Shown here: positions 36,053-46,770 of the stretch, one piece after another
Position numbering within the stretch: the stretch's first letter is position 1
How the letters are laid out: each line of letters begins with the position of its first letter
Translations under genes and position numbers: made by a program
The notes under the pieces: model-generated
Databases searched by the model: none
What the model was told of the DNA's origin: nothing
The model's input: the letters and a program-made list of their open reading frames with translations, nothing else
Source of the DNA: Plasmopara viticola
Lineage: Eukaryota > Oomycota > Peronosporomycetes > Peronosporales > Peronosporaceae
NCBI GenBank assembly: GCA_001695595.3
Contig: MBPM02000041.1
Span: 248,001 to 312,000 of the forward strand
DNA length: 64,000 bases
Direction: 5' to 3'

Positions 36053-38323
36053 TTACAATTTGTCACTCGGAAAAGGCCGTTCAAGCTCCCACCGGTCAAG
36101 TTCAAATAGAAGAGCTTTCGCCTTCTCGCTCGTTGCCCCAACTGCAGTCGCCGCTGTTAATATTCTTTCCAAATTTGCGTCGCCGATGGCACGGACGAGC
36201 GTCGACATCATATGATCCTGTTGAGGTGAAGGGTCCGCGTAATACGCCGTCGTGTAGTCCTCCCAAAGCTTCGAGCTTGGCATATTTCCAAAAAGTATCT
36301 GGAAGTAGTCTGCTTCCTCTTCTTCAAAGACTAGCATTGACACAACATTGGATGGAGTAACCCCATGGTTTAAACAGGCCGATACCATCTCTTTTAAAAA
36401 TCTTGGGTCCAAGATGGTTGCAATCTCTGGTGAAACCAATAACTTTAAAATTGTGGTTACCACCCTTGATTCGCCAGCTGTAGCAAACTCTTGCACTCCC
36501 ACCGCATGCAGCATGATCAGTAGCTGCTGGAAATCGACGTTTGCGGTGCTCGCAAAGTCCTCGACAAAAAAACTGCACTCAAAGTACAATTTGAGGTAAC
36601 GCACCCAGAAGCTTTTTAATGATTTGTCCACGAAAAGAATATTGAACTTGTCAGCGTCAGCTTCACCGTGAATCAGCATGGACAAAACACTGGACGGAAG
36701 TGTTCTATCCAGCATCAAGGTCGACATTAGCTCTATGACATGTTCATGGCTCGAGCTGAGATGGGTAGAGGACGGTGAAAGCAGCAATTTCAGAATAGTG
36801 CGGTACGCTACGTATTTCTCAGCTGCATGCGACTCTTTTTGCTTTGCCACCTGAAACAGCGTTTTCACTAGCTTTTTGAAATCGGCATTAGCTGATTGCA
36901 TCAACTCCGCATTGTTATAATTTGTTTGAATGTATTGCTTGAAGTAGCGCACCCAAAAGCTTCTTGACCACTCGTTCAGAAAAAGGATTGTAAAGTGCTT
37001 ATCTTTCGCCTCATCGAACATCAGAGCGAACACGATGCTAGAAGGGAGTATTCCTCCCTCTCCCCACATCAACATCAAATAATGACGATAATCCTGACTT
37101 TTCTGGAGGTGGGCATGTTGCGGTAAAGTCAGCACCTTCAACCAAGTGCTAATTGCCGTGTAAAGATAAAAACTTGCTGGATCATTTGAATTCTTCACTA
37201 CGTCATTTAGCGTATCCAACAGCTGCTCGAAATCGAAATTCGCAGTATGCATCACATTGCTCCCATGATTGGGTTCCTTGTACATTTCTAAGTAGTGCAG
37301 CCAAAAGCGCCGTGATTGCTTGTGCGAGAAAATGATGGTAAACTGATCAGCTTTCAACACATCGTGTACCAGCATCGACACAACTTCGGACGGAGGTACG
37401 TTCACATCCAAATATAAAGACAATAAACTTCTGATATAATCCTGGTCGTCGAACTTGTCCAGCGAAAGTAGAGATGTGAGTAAAGCAGCATCCTCGGAAG
37501 GTTTGTGGGCGCCAATTTGCCCAGTGCTGATAGCGTCGTTTTTGCTAAACAAAACACTCAGGTAGCTGGTCAAAACGGAAAATTTCGTTTTATCTGAACT
37601 GTCAAGCGTATTAGAAAAGCGCCCACCATGAGACATGACAAAGGGCTTCTTCATGTACAAGTCAATACGATCGCGAAGAGTAACGTAAGATGCCTCTGCC
37701 GGATGGCTTTCCTGAACAGTTACTTCGCTCTTAAGCAAAGGCATTTTTTTGAGAACTTGACCTTTGATTTGTTCGCTGGCGGCTTTGATCAAGTCTATAG
37801 CGAAAGGTCTTGTATCCTCATTTTCGACCGCAGAAACCAATTTGTTGGACAACACTTTGGGATTATGTGTGACCGACAATGCCGCGATAATAAACTCGTA
37901 TGCATCCTCTTCAAAGTGACTGCTGAGTTGGCAAAGATAGTACAGCCAGTAAATCCATCGGACATCAAATAAAAAAACATAAACCGGGTTGCTTAATTCC
38001 AATAGATCGTAGACCTGTTTCGGCGTCATTCTTTTTTTTATGTACTCCACAAAGCCCTGACTTCTTATTCCTTTAAAGACTTCACTATTTGAACTCTTTC
38101 TCAACAAATTAGCAAATTCCAACAATTTCATCCCTCCCCTGTCTTCGCCATCTCCACTTTGAGTCTCGTTGACCACTGACGCAGCCAAATTGTCACGGAC
38201 AAATGTGGGCAAAGACGCCGAATGTGATGCGGTCAATGGAACATCCGTCTCTGCTGTGTCGGTGACTGCATTCGCTGCAATGGCACTGGTCAGCAGTGCA
38301 ATGCGTAAGTAACACAACCGCAT
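36053..38323 (-). CDS. Secreted RxLR-like effector with tandem W-Y (LWY-like) repeats
   Basis: This is a predicted 756-residue secreted protein. I start at the second in-frame ATG (38,323), because it gives a clean signal peptide (residues 1-19, MRLCYLRIALLTSAIAANA). The upstream ATG (38,371) would add 16 polar residues before it. A degenerate RxLR-like motif (RDNL, 43-46) is followed by an EER-like EDR (60-62). The rest is helical, with four homologous units, each centred on W-x-x-Y: W341/Y344, W457/Y460, W573/Y576 and W687/Y690. The spacing is 116, 116 and 114 residues, and a more diverged aromatic block lies at 123-129. Each unit carries F(T/N/Q)I(L/I)F before the Trp and a PSxVxxML(V/I) helix before that. 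Tandem W-Y/LWY units are the known scaffold of oomycete effectors that act inside plant cells. The host target is unknown. The reading frame is open throughout, with no intron needed. Flanking relics at 6,380 and 46,124 are pseudogene relatives. Confidence 0.85.
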   Translation of the reverse strand: MRLCYLRIALLTSAIAANAVTDTAETDVPLTASHSASLPTFVRDNLAASVVNETQSGDGEDRGGMKLLEFANLLRKSSNSEVFKGIRSQGFVEYIKKRMTPKQVYDLLELSNPVYVFLFDVRWIYWLYYLCQLSSHFEEDAYEFIIAALSVTHNPKVLSNKLVSAVENEDTRPFAIDLIKAASEQIKGQVLKKMPLLKSEVTVQESHPAEASYVTLRDRIDLYMKKPFVMSHGGRFSNTLDSSDKTKFSVLTSYLSVLFSKNDAISTGQIGAHKPSEDAALLTSLLSLDKFDDQDYIRSLLSLYLDVNVPPSEVVSMLVHDVLKADQFTIIFSHKQSRRFWLHYLEMYKEPNHGSNVMHTANFDFEQLLDTLNDVVKNSNDPASFYLYTAISTWLKVLTLPQHAHLQKSQDYRHYLMLMWGEGGILPSSIVFALMFDEAKDKHFTILFLNEWSRSFWVRYFKQYIQTNYNNAELMQSANADFKKLVKTLFQVAKQKESHAAEKYVAYRTILKLLLSPSSTHLSSSHEHVIELMSTLMLDRTLPSSVLSMLIHGEADADKFNILFVDKSLKSFWVRYLKLYFECSFFVEDFASTANVDFQQLLIMLHAVGVQEFATAGESRVVTTILKLLVSPEIATILDPRFLKEMVSACLNHGVTPSNVVSMLVFEEEEADYFQILFGNMPSSKLWEDYTTAYYADPSPQQDHMMSTLVRAIGDANLERILTAATAVGATSEKAKALLFELDRWELERPFPSDKL

Positions 38324-38422
38324 GATGAGAAGTTCACCGTGACGCGAGGTGGCAACTGTATTCAGACTCAATTAGCAAAAAAAGGTGAAGTAGAGCGAGA
38401 TTTTGCGAAACCAGGCAGAAGT

Positions 38423-38429
38423 AATGAGC
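38423..38429 (-). promoter_or_regulatory. Oomycete initiator-like motif upstream of the effector
   Basis: On the minus strand GCTCATT lies about 100 bp before the effector ATG. It matches the first seven bases of the described oomycete core promoter (GCTCATTYYNCAWTTT), and the rest matches poorly. The flanking sequence is similar to the region upstream of the effector relic in copy B (GTGCTCTTTTT...GCCTGG), so the promoter was probably copied with the gene. Confidence 0.45.
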
Positions 38430-38681
38430 ACGCTATGTGTTTTGTGTCACTTGAGTTCTTCCGCTTAGAATATGTCAGAGTCTTGGTGAGCACACGTTCC
38501 ACTTCTTAGCGATACGGAGGCAAAACGCAAAGCTACGGGATTAAAAAATGTGTGGCAGCGGTATTGTGTAAGAAAACCCAAGATTTAATTTCTATCATGT
38601 TTGGTAGTTTTTCCACAAGAAACTTATCAGCTATATAGTAATAATTTGTTTTACTGACTTCTTTTTCTCCTACGAATCAAT

Positions 38682-38963
38682 GTGAAACTTTCTTATTATG
38701 TTATCGCGATCAAATGCGTGCGACAACTTTTTGTTTGTTGTAAACGCCACGGCACCTCTGACAACAATTGTAGTGGTGCATTCTTCACTGCCGACGACTA
38801 TGCTGCATTTCATGTACGTGGCAATGTCCATGGGTCGCGACTTTATAAAATGTTAGAGACGTCGTCAATAAACCATCCTGACGCATCAAGTCCACCTCAA
38901 AAACATGAAAATGAAGCATTAACCACAAAAAATATGGTGCAATTGCTGATTAGTATCATCTGA
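38682..38963 (+). pseudogene. Candidate secreted-protein relic, divergent from the effector
   Basis: A 93-residue frame begins MKLSYYVIAIKC, a plausible start of a signal peptide. The expected hydrophobic/VNATA end of such a peptide is read in the +1 frame (FLFVVNATA), so a frameshift seems to split it. Further on, GSRLYK and an acidic HENEAL stretch vaguely recall an RxLR/EER layout. It starts 358 bp from the effector start on the opposite strand. I cannot name it and would treat it as a broken small secreted-protein gene at best. Confidence 0.3.
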
Positions 38964-40149
38964 TCTAAGATCCAGAGAGTTTGCACGATCTTGACAGGAG
39001 AGTGTCTGCATTTCTGAGGTGCAACACGAACAGTACCGTGCGCTGCAAGATAAGCTTTGAATACAACGTCCTCACAATTTGTTGAAGAGGATTACATGAA
39101 TTGATGAAGGATAGTGGCAAGGGACCTATCAGCAGTAGCGACCTTGAATAAGACGCAAGTACCGGTAAAGGAAAAGTCGTGGATTCGTGACATAAAGACT
39201 ATAGGTGAAGTAAGTGTATTTACTGCCGACTTTGCAGTATAATGGGATGCGAGCGCAGTGCTGAAACAACATTTATCGTTTGTATCCACGACGATCCAAG
39301 CCGTGCGTAGCAGTCAAGTTGGCTACTACTATTGCTTGTTGAAAAAAAGGGATTGTTCCATTCGAAGCTAAAGATGTGGCTGCTCGAAGCACGTGCTGCA
39401 CGATTGACCTAAGGAAATTTGTAGCAAGTAACCTGCTTTGACATTATGCAGATAAGTGCGAAGAGGATTCTTATAGATGTCGATTTATCACGTCAGGCCA
39501 TTTACGGCGATATGTAAGCGCATCCAGTCGTAGAGCAGTATGTTTGCGACGTTGCCATATCCTCACTAACTTTAAGCACACTCTGACAGCGATACATGTG
39601 AGACGGTTTGACGATGATGTGATTCGTTGCAGCCTGCAGGATGGGAAAAAGTATAAGAGCCCAGCGAGCATTGCTGGAAATAGGAAAGCCACGAATAAAC
39701 GCCTTTTTGTAGATCGGCCACTTTCAGTAAACACAATTGGCACACAAGACAAGGCGGCAGAAGCCGGACGTGCTTGTCTATTGTTTTGTTGTGAGATGCG
39801 TCTTTTGCTGAGCATCAAGCGACGCAGCTGCAGGAGAGAGAACGTCGTACTATCTTTGTTTCTTGTGCAAAGCACAACCCGTGCGAGTGTGGCAAAATTA
39901 AGACTGGTGGGGATGAATCAGCTTGATGGATCGAGTTAAAAGCAGAAGTTGCACCACTAAGCGTGCTTTTTTGTCTTTGAAAGTTTAGTGGCTATCGACG
40001 TTACTTACTACATTCAACGATCTTTCAAAAGTTATTCATCTATTGCGATCCTTAGATAATGTCGGTCCAAGCACCTTTGGCAACAGGCGTGGCGGTCCAA
40101 ATTTAAACCTTGTCGATATATGCAAGACGCATATATGTTAGTAAGCAAA
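38964..40149. other. Spacer sequence up to the left edge of copy B
   Basis: Two long ORFs overlap on opposite strands (39,544-39,939 plus, 131 aa; 39,471-39,875 minus, 134 aa). Neither shows a motif that I know, and at least one must be a shadow. Nothing else is recognisable. Copy B similarity begins at about 40,150. Because copy A starts at base 1 of the window, the true duplication edge may lie further left. Confidence 0.5.
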
Positions 40150-43100
40150 TTTAGGCGGCTTGTCTGTGTCACTGCCATTCGCCGTTGCGGCTTCTGCTCT
40201 ACCTTTGTGGCTTTATCCTGGTCGAATTCTGTACATCTTTCCAACAGGCTTGTGCTGTCATTTTTTTTCTTTTCGATCGATATATGTCCGACCTTGTCGA
40301 TGGCAAAGGCTGTCATCCCGCTCATCTGCGTCACTCAATTCAAATATTCAAGTAGGAGGAATCCGGCATGACGAAGTAACGGGAATTCGAATATTATACT
40401 AAAGTGCTGAAGAAAATGACTTGCACAAATGCTTAAGCTCGAGCAACTTGTCTCTGTGACAGTGGACTTTGCGATTTGCGGGTAAGACTTACCGTCTCAA
40501 GTATGGCCGACGTGTACGAATGGGTGTATTGTAACAAACAATCAAGGGGGTATTTCGCGACATTCGTCATCGACTTGCAGAGGATCTCTTGCGTGAGGAA
40601 CGCAAATAGCTACGAGAACCGAGAAACGAAAAGTGCTAGCAGAACAAGCCACAAGTCGCTTGTTGGACATACATGAGCAAGTTTACCTTAATTCTTCTTA
40701 GCTGCCGAAGTGGCCAAAATATGTCAAAATGTCACAACAGTCAATGATGATGTGGCATATCTTGTTCAAATGGTGCCTACGACTAGTTGGCTGCGTCAGA
40801 GGTCACTGTAGCCGCGATGAAGAACTCCATTTACGTCAGTGACGGCATTGATCTACGCATTGGTGTGCTTAGCATTGCCTAGATGAAGAGACTGCCTTTT
40901 GAGACAAAGAACATTCATCAAATTTAAGTACAAAAAGGATGGTATAGTCGACAAAGACACGCTGGGTTTTGCGGCTGCTCGTGAAGCAGAGTATCGAGGG
41001 CTGCATCACAAGCTTATTGTTTTGACGAAACTGAGCTGTCATCGACCTCGAGAAGCCGAACTTTGGCAGGAAATGAAAGCAAAGGCCAGGTAGGTGCAAT
41101 AAAGCTTTTGCACAGGGTTGAGTCGTCTGTATATGAGATGTCTTGATATGGAGAATGAAATCGAGCACCAGATTGTTTACGAGCACGATAATTTTTTGTT
41201 GAAGTGGATCTAGCAACACAAAAGCATTTGTTTGTATTAAAACAAACGAATGTGCACAATTACTTTTGCCACCAATCAAATGTAGTAGTGCTATTTCGCC
41301 CACTTTGTCTTGCGATTTATAGACGCCACCCATATTCAATTCCTTAATTTAAGCGTCTTTGGCAGCCGGTTATTCGCTTGCTCTTTGCGTGTACTTTTTG
41401 GAGACATCGACGTATCAAAACCTTCCATATTCTTCTCGGGCGTGTATCCGCCAAATCTTTCATTTGAAGGAATTGAACGCACATAAAAGTATATTCATAG
41501 CTTATCAGAGGTCTCTAATGCAATATTAGGCGAATAGAACTTATGGTCTTGACCCGTTGATAGGTCGAAGATGCTATGCTTTTCGTTTAAAGCCAACTTA
41601 TATTTATATGTCAGAAATTACGCATGCGCCTGTGCTGTCGATATCGCCAAATTTCACCGCCAGGTCGTGTTTTAATCCAGGAGCGTGCTAGCCGGATCAA
41701 TATATTACAAAATATAGGGCCGAAGTAAAAGCATTTTTTGCTAATTATAATCGTTTGAAAGTGCGCAGGATCTCTTAACGCACCGAGGAATATCAAGACT
41801 CGAAGAGCTCTTTCGAAACTCGTACACGTGTGTGTTTAACGAGCGGCTCGGGCTGGTTTCTCCTTTGAGGGCCGTCAATGTCCTGGGTGCTAAATGTACA
41901 TCCGCCATGTAGGATTTCGTTTTTTTTTCCAGCAGATTGCTCTATGTTTAAAGATGGGTGATATTTTTCTGGTTTTTAGAGCGTAACTTTCAGTCGGTGA
42001 TCTACGGCGAGAAGATGATACACTTTGTTTGAATTCTTCAAAAAAAGCCATGTTAATCTTTGTTTCGTTGCATAGCAATCGTAGATGGTTCGGCGTTGCT
42101 TAAGCCTTTTCTGATGAGATCCGAATCGTAAAGTGCCGAAAATAACCTATCTCCGCCACTTAAGAAATAACAACTAATTTTATTTTCTAACAAGAAATCG
42201 AAAAAAGGAATTTATGTTTATGATTGGCGCGTGATTGGCGCAGACTTAGATAGTTTGGCTATTGAAAGATAGACAGCTCGCGTATGAGAAACCAGAAGCG
42301 GGAAGCTGCTAAACATGCACGTAATTGTAAGCGATTATGCGCATTTTTTGATAGGTTTTGGTGCATTCAGTAATTTCGCGCACCGGCAACTGGTCATAAG
42401 AAGCTAGCTGGTGGTTTAACAAAAGCAACAGAACTAAGTCAACTGGTCAATTCTTTCGAGAAAAAGCCTGATCGAACATGCAGCAGAAATAATTTTTGGA
42501 GTTGTCGATGTCTCCACGAAAGTAGACGTGATGACGGCGTTAATCTTCTTCCGTAGCGAATAATCCAGTTCTAGTCACTGCACCGGCTGGCGATGATGCT
42601 TGAGATATCGCTCGAAGTGTAAGTAATAATACTTCGAAAGTGAAGGGCCAAGTGAAAAGAAGTCACTCCTAACTGCGGGTCAGACAAGGTGTTCAAAAAA
42701 TTACGGGTCAGATATCTTGCAAGATAAGAAAGAAAATGCAAAAATTGATCATATAGCTTACAAGAAAAGGAAGAAAATGCAAGAAACTGATCGATCCCCG
42801 AATGCTATCAAAAGAATTCGCCCGTTGAAGTATTTGACAGCTTAATCACATGTCGTATAACAGGGGGCACTGACAAAGTAGTAAAGCTACTGAATTTTGA
42901 AGGGAAGTATCATATACCGTATCTGGTCGGGAGGTGTCCAAATGGTAGTGTTACTTCTGATGTAACGTCTCGTGAAATTACAAACAAACTTCTTATATTT
43001 AGATTTATAGAATCTCAAAGCTGTGTACGCTATGCCTTGGCTCGGAACCTAAATGAATTTCGAGGATCTGGCGTGTATTTCTTTGAATTTTATCCAAACT

Positions 43101-46100
43101 TCTGTCGCGTAAAGTATGACTGTCCTCATGCAAGATCGTCACTAGGCAATTGGCAACACCATATAAGATTATTGGTACGATAATGGACTAGATGACATGG
43201 TGGGAGGGTACCCCGTCCCAGCATCTAATCAAAATAGAAAGGAAAGCGGCTTTTAAGTTATGTCTACAGTAAGTTTGGATGTGTAGCGGTACCTCTACAA
43301 ACACCGATTTCAATTGCATAACTTTTAGTTGCACGTCCATCAGCGCACTGGTGGCTGTTCTTTAATACTCATGATAGAGTTGTATATGCCCCTAATGTCG
43401 CTGATTACGCTAAGCACATGCTTTGGGAGTGGTTAGTGAGAACATAAGGGCTATTAAATGTCTGCTGACAACAAAGTGTCTAATAACGCAATCGTTTTGA
43501 GTGTCATGGGCTTTAGCTCGGACATACGTCAACAATAAAGTCGCGCATGGTGATTTTGAGAGAATAAATTGGCTTCGAGAGAAGTTCATTTGAACCACAA
43601 AGGCAGATTTCGAGGTAATTGTAACAACAAAGATAACGTTAACATCGACAGGCATCTCAAGGGCTCTGTCAGATCGTTTGAGAACAAAAACATTGATCAG
43701 TGCTTGCGAAGACAATACCAAAATGCGCAAGTAGCATTAAGAAATGGCGAGCCAACACCGATAAGCGTCGTTTGTGACACTTCCTATTATGCCATCAAAT
43801 ACGTGCAGCTCGACGAGGACAATCTTAAAAGAGCTATACTACTTAAGTTAAGGCGGCTTAGAGCTGTCGAACAGTTCGTGGCAAGGGGTTACATGCCATG
43901 AAGTACGCATTGATAAGGTTCCGAGTACATTTTCTGCCTTCCAAGCCCTGTATAGAAGACTGAATCCTTAAAAATGGCAAAGAAATTGCGCATGTCTAAG
44001 AGAATGACAAAATCTATGTCATTCGTCTTGGAGGTAAGTCGTCTTGATGAATACGAAGCTGCTTGACTGAATAGGATTGTCAATGCGCCTTTGCGTGAGA
44101 TGGATAAGTAATAACTTGCATAACTTGTATTAGCAGGTTATTAATCTAAAGCGCCTCGGGCTAATTTTCATCGTAAACAAAGATGCTGGTTGACTCCTCT
44201 ACAGCATCCTCTTTAAATAATTTACGGTTTTCTTTACCTTAAAGTTAAATCGGCAAATTGGGTTCGGATTCGGCGATTAGAGCGCCAGAAAGCTGGAGTG
44301 TGGTACACATAAAGAAGGCGCGTATGCGCCATTTAGCGTACAAATTAGGCCAAAAAGAACAAATAGCTCTACATATACAAGTGGGTGGACAAGTATGAGC
44401 TTCTAAGAACTTGCAGACTTTTGACGTGTCTTTGTTAGAAGGTGTGAGGTGCATAGGTACGTGAACTACATTGTTAAGTGTGTGTAATCATTAAAAATTT
44501 GGCGGTTTCGACCCCTCAGTGAGACACTACAAACGGCAGACGGATAACATTCTTCTGTCTGCTTCGTACTCGATCTATATAGCTGGTTCATCTTCGAGAA
44601 AGCTGATTTTCTCACACTCTCAAGGGTTGTGCTACACATGATAATAATAAAAAAGTACAACGTTATCCCTCTTGTAAACTTCTAATCATCGATTCAGTCA
44701 GGACAAAGTATACAAGACGTCTTTTTGCGTCGCATAACACTAAGTAAGATGCATTTAAAACAAATTAGTAAATCAGCACGTCAAGCTTCTGTTACTTTTT
44801 CTCGTGTGCCAATTCTATTCTCTGACGTGGACGATCTGCTGAAAGGCGCTTTTAGTTGCTTTACCATTTGCACCAATGCTCGCTTGGCTTTTATGACTTT
44901 TCCCATATCGCAGGCTGCAATTCACATCATCATTGAATCAACTTATTAAATCTTCACCTTGCATGACCAAAGTGCGTAGATGTACTGCTAATAAGGGGTG
45001 CGATTGATGTCGATAAGAGTACGGCAAAGTCACAGTCGTAAATACCCATCGACTAATGCGCTTGCACACTGGCGATTATGGCCTCGCGTAGGGATACGAT
45101 AACATAGAGTCTCTTCGCCATCTCCTGCCTGATTATAAAGGGACTGACTTGCTAAAACAATTCTCAGGTCAATCAAGCAAGATGTGCATCGAGCAGCCAA
45201 CACTTTGTAGTTTGATGAGGCAATCCCATCCTTCCCAGGAGCGTTTCCAGTAGCCAGCTTGACTGCTACGCACGACTGAAATTATCTTATGTACAAACGA
45301 TAAGTTCGCATTATAATGCGAACTCGGCAATCTCTTTCATAGCCGCTTCTGCTGATATGCCCCTTGCCAGCATCCTACGATACTCACTTGCTCTTTCCAA
45401 AATTTTTGATTTACTACCAAACCTGTTAGTACCCCTGGCAATCTGCACTACTAACAAAATAAGCCTAAAATACTGCCACATTTCAATTTAATACAATTAT
45501 CATTAAGCTTTATATTGTGTGGTGACTGAAGAGCTTAATACAGCTTATGCTGCAGCTCAAGATACTATATCTGTTGCGCCACGGAGAATCTTGAGGCCTT
45601 CAACAAATATTGTCAAACTTTAGCATATTCTTATACACGATCACGTGCTATTTTTTGATAAGTAGTTTTCACATTAAATAGTAAGATAAAAAGAAGTAAA
45701 CTTAAGAAATTATAGCTCAGCTACTCCGATCTGATACATATAAATGTGTACCTTACGGGAAATTATAGAACATGTGTGGCCATTTTTGTAGATGTTTCTA
45801 ATATATATTGTCGTGCTCCTCAAAGCTTAAACCCATTCCAAAATTACTTGCCTTTATTATTTGACAGTACATGATGCGTGAGCTCTCCTAAAGCTCCGCT
45901 ATGCCGCTACCACAGGTCATTCAATCCGGTATATTTCCAGCTGCCTTTGTGTCGTGCCAACTAACACTGACATATTGTAAGATGAACTATTAGACTGACG
46001 CGACTCCACAACGTGCTCTTTTTAATGCCTGGTATTGTGAAAACTCGCTTTGCTTCACATTCTTCACCTTATCGGTTGTACTAAACACATTTGCAATCGC

Positions 46101-46123
46101 GTATCATAGTGAATGTTTTCATC
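40150..46123. other. Duplicated sequence with no recognisable gene apart from one ORF
   Basis: This is the counterpart of 1-6,379. It lacks the copy A stretches at 5,540-5,885 and about 5,120-5,250, and it has about 45 extra bases near 44,130. ORFs such as 40,869-41,339 (minus, 156 aa) and 41,014-41,259 are not preserved in copy A. Only the ORF at 43,569-43,901 is listed separately. Confidence 0.5.
43569..43901 (+). CDS. Unassigned ORF of 110 residues
   Basis: I do not recognise this protein. It is hydrophilic, with no signal peptide or membrane segment, and its central part (YYAIKYVQLDEDNLKRAILL) has a helical, charged pattern. The matching part of copy A (3,443-3,770) carries frameshifts and stops, so either B kept an ancestral frame or the frame is accidental. 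It could be a fragment of a degenerate polyprotein. There is no partner gene nearby and no convincing start context. Confidence 0.25.
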   Translation: MASREVHLNHKGRFRGNCNNKDNVNIDRHLKGSVRSFENKNIDQCLRRQYQNAQVALRNGEPTPISVVCDTSYYAIKYVQLDEDNLKRAILLKLRRLRAVEQFVARGYMP

Positions 46124-46770
46124 ATGCAATTATGCTACTTACGCATCGCACTACTGGTCAGTGCCAGAAAGCGTCAAAATTTTGCTGGAAAAAAGGTCAG
46201 CGTAAAGCTTTGGTCGCGTTGTCTAAGAACGAAATCCAGACACAAGTCTAATCTCGAGGACGCTGCGAGCACTACAAGTACTATTTTTAGCGGTTACTGA
46301 TCATATTCTATGCGTTGGAAGTTTAATAATTACCTACAACTGAGATATGGATGGGAAGCAACACTAAGCTAAAAACTTTGGCTTTGCCAGAGACTGCCAC
46401 TATCTTGGATCAAACGTACTTTCAAAACTAAGTTGACCTAATCAAATCTAAGTTTACTCCGTCCGCTGTCGTGTTAGTGCTGGTGCTCGACGAAATGGAA
46501 ACAGACTACCTCCAAATACTTTCTACGAATCGGTTTAGTGCGAAGCTTTGGAAGTTTACACGTAATAGTATAATGCGGACAAAAGAACCGCTGCTGTTGA
46601 CGCTAAATCATGCCTTGAGCAATGAACAATTGGAAAGAAATTTGACTGCGGCGTTAGCAGTTAAGGCAACGAGCGAGGAAGCAAATGCTCTTTCTTTTCA
46701 GCTTGATCAGTGGCAGTACGGAACCCATTGTGCCGAATGGCACGTGGGCGCCAAGTCCCAGTCGCCGTGA
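46124..46770 (+). pseudogene. RxLR/LWY effector relic, copy B
   Basis: The ATG at 46,124 opens a frame matching the start of the effector at 38,323 (MQLCYLRIALLVSA against MRLCYLRIALLTSA). It runs 58 codons to TGA at 46,298. A second block from about 46,363 to 46,770, in another frame, matches effector residues of about 626-745: LKTLALPETATILD, a TAA at 46,429-46,431, then KFTPSAVV, DYLQILSTNRFSAKLW (the Trp of the last W-Y unit; the Tyr is lost) and the NEQLERNLTAALAV...ATSEEANAL...FQLDQW end. The central units are absent. Upstream bases (CGTGCTCTTTTTAATGCCTG) resemble the promoter region of the intact gene. This is a decayed relative on the opposite strand to the spacer gene. Copy A keeps even less. 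Confidence 0.85.

Noticed and set aside
37153..37972. ORFs on the plus strand opposite the effector (for example 37,153-37,335 and 37,628-37,972)
   Set aside because: They are shadows of the long effector frame.
39471..39939. Two overlapping ORFs of about 130 residues on opposite strands
   Set aside because: Neither has a known motif or start context, and both are probably chance.
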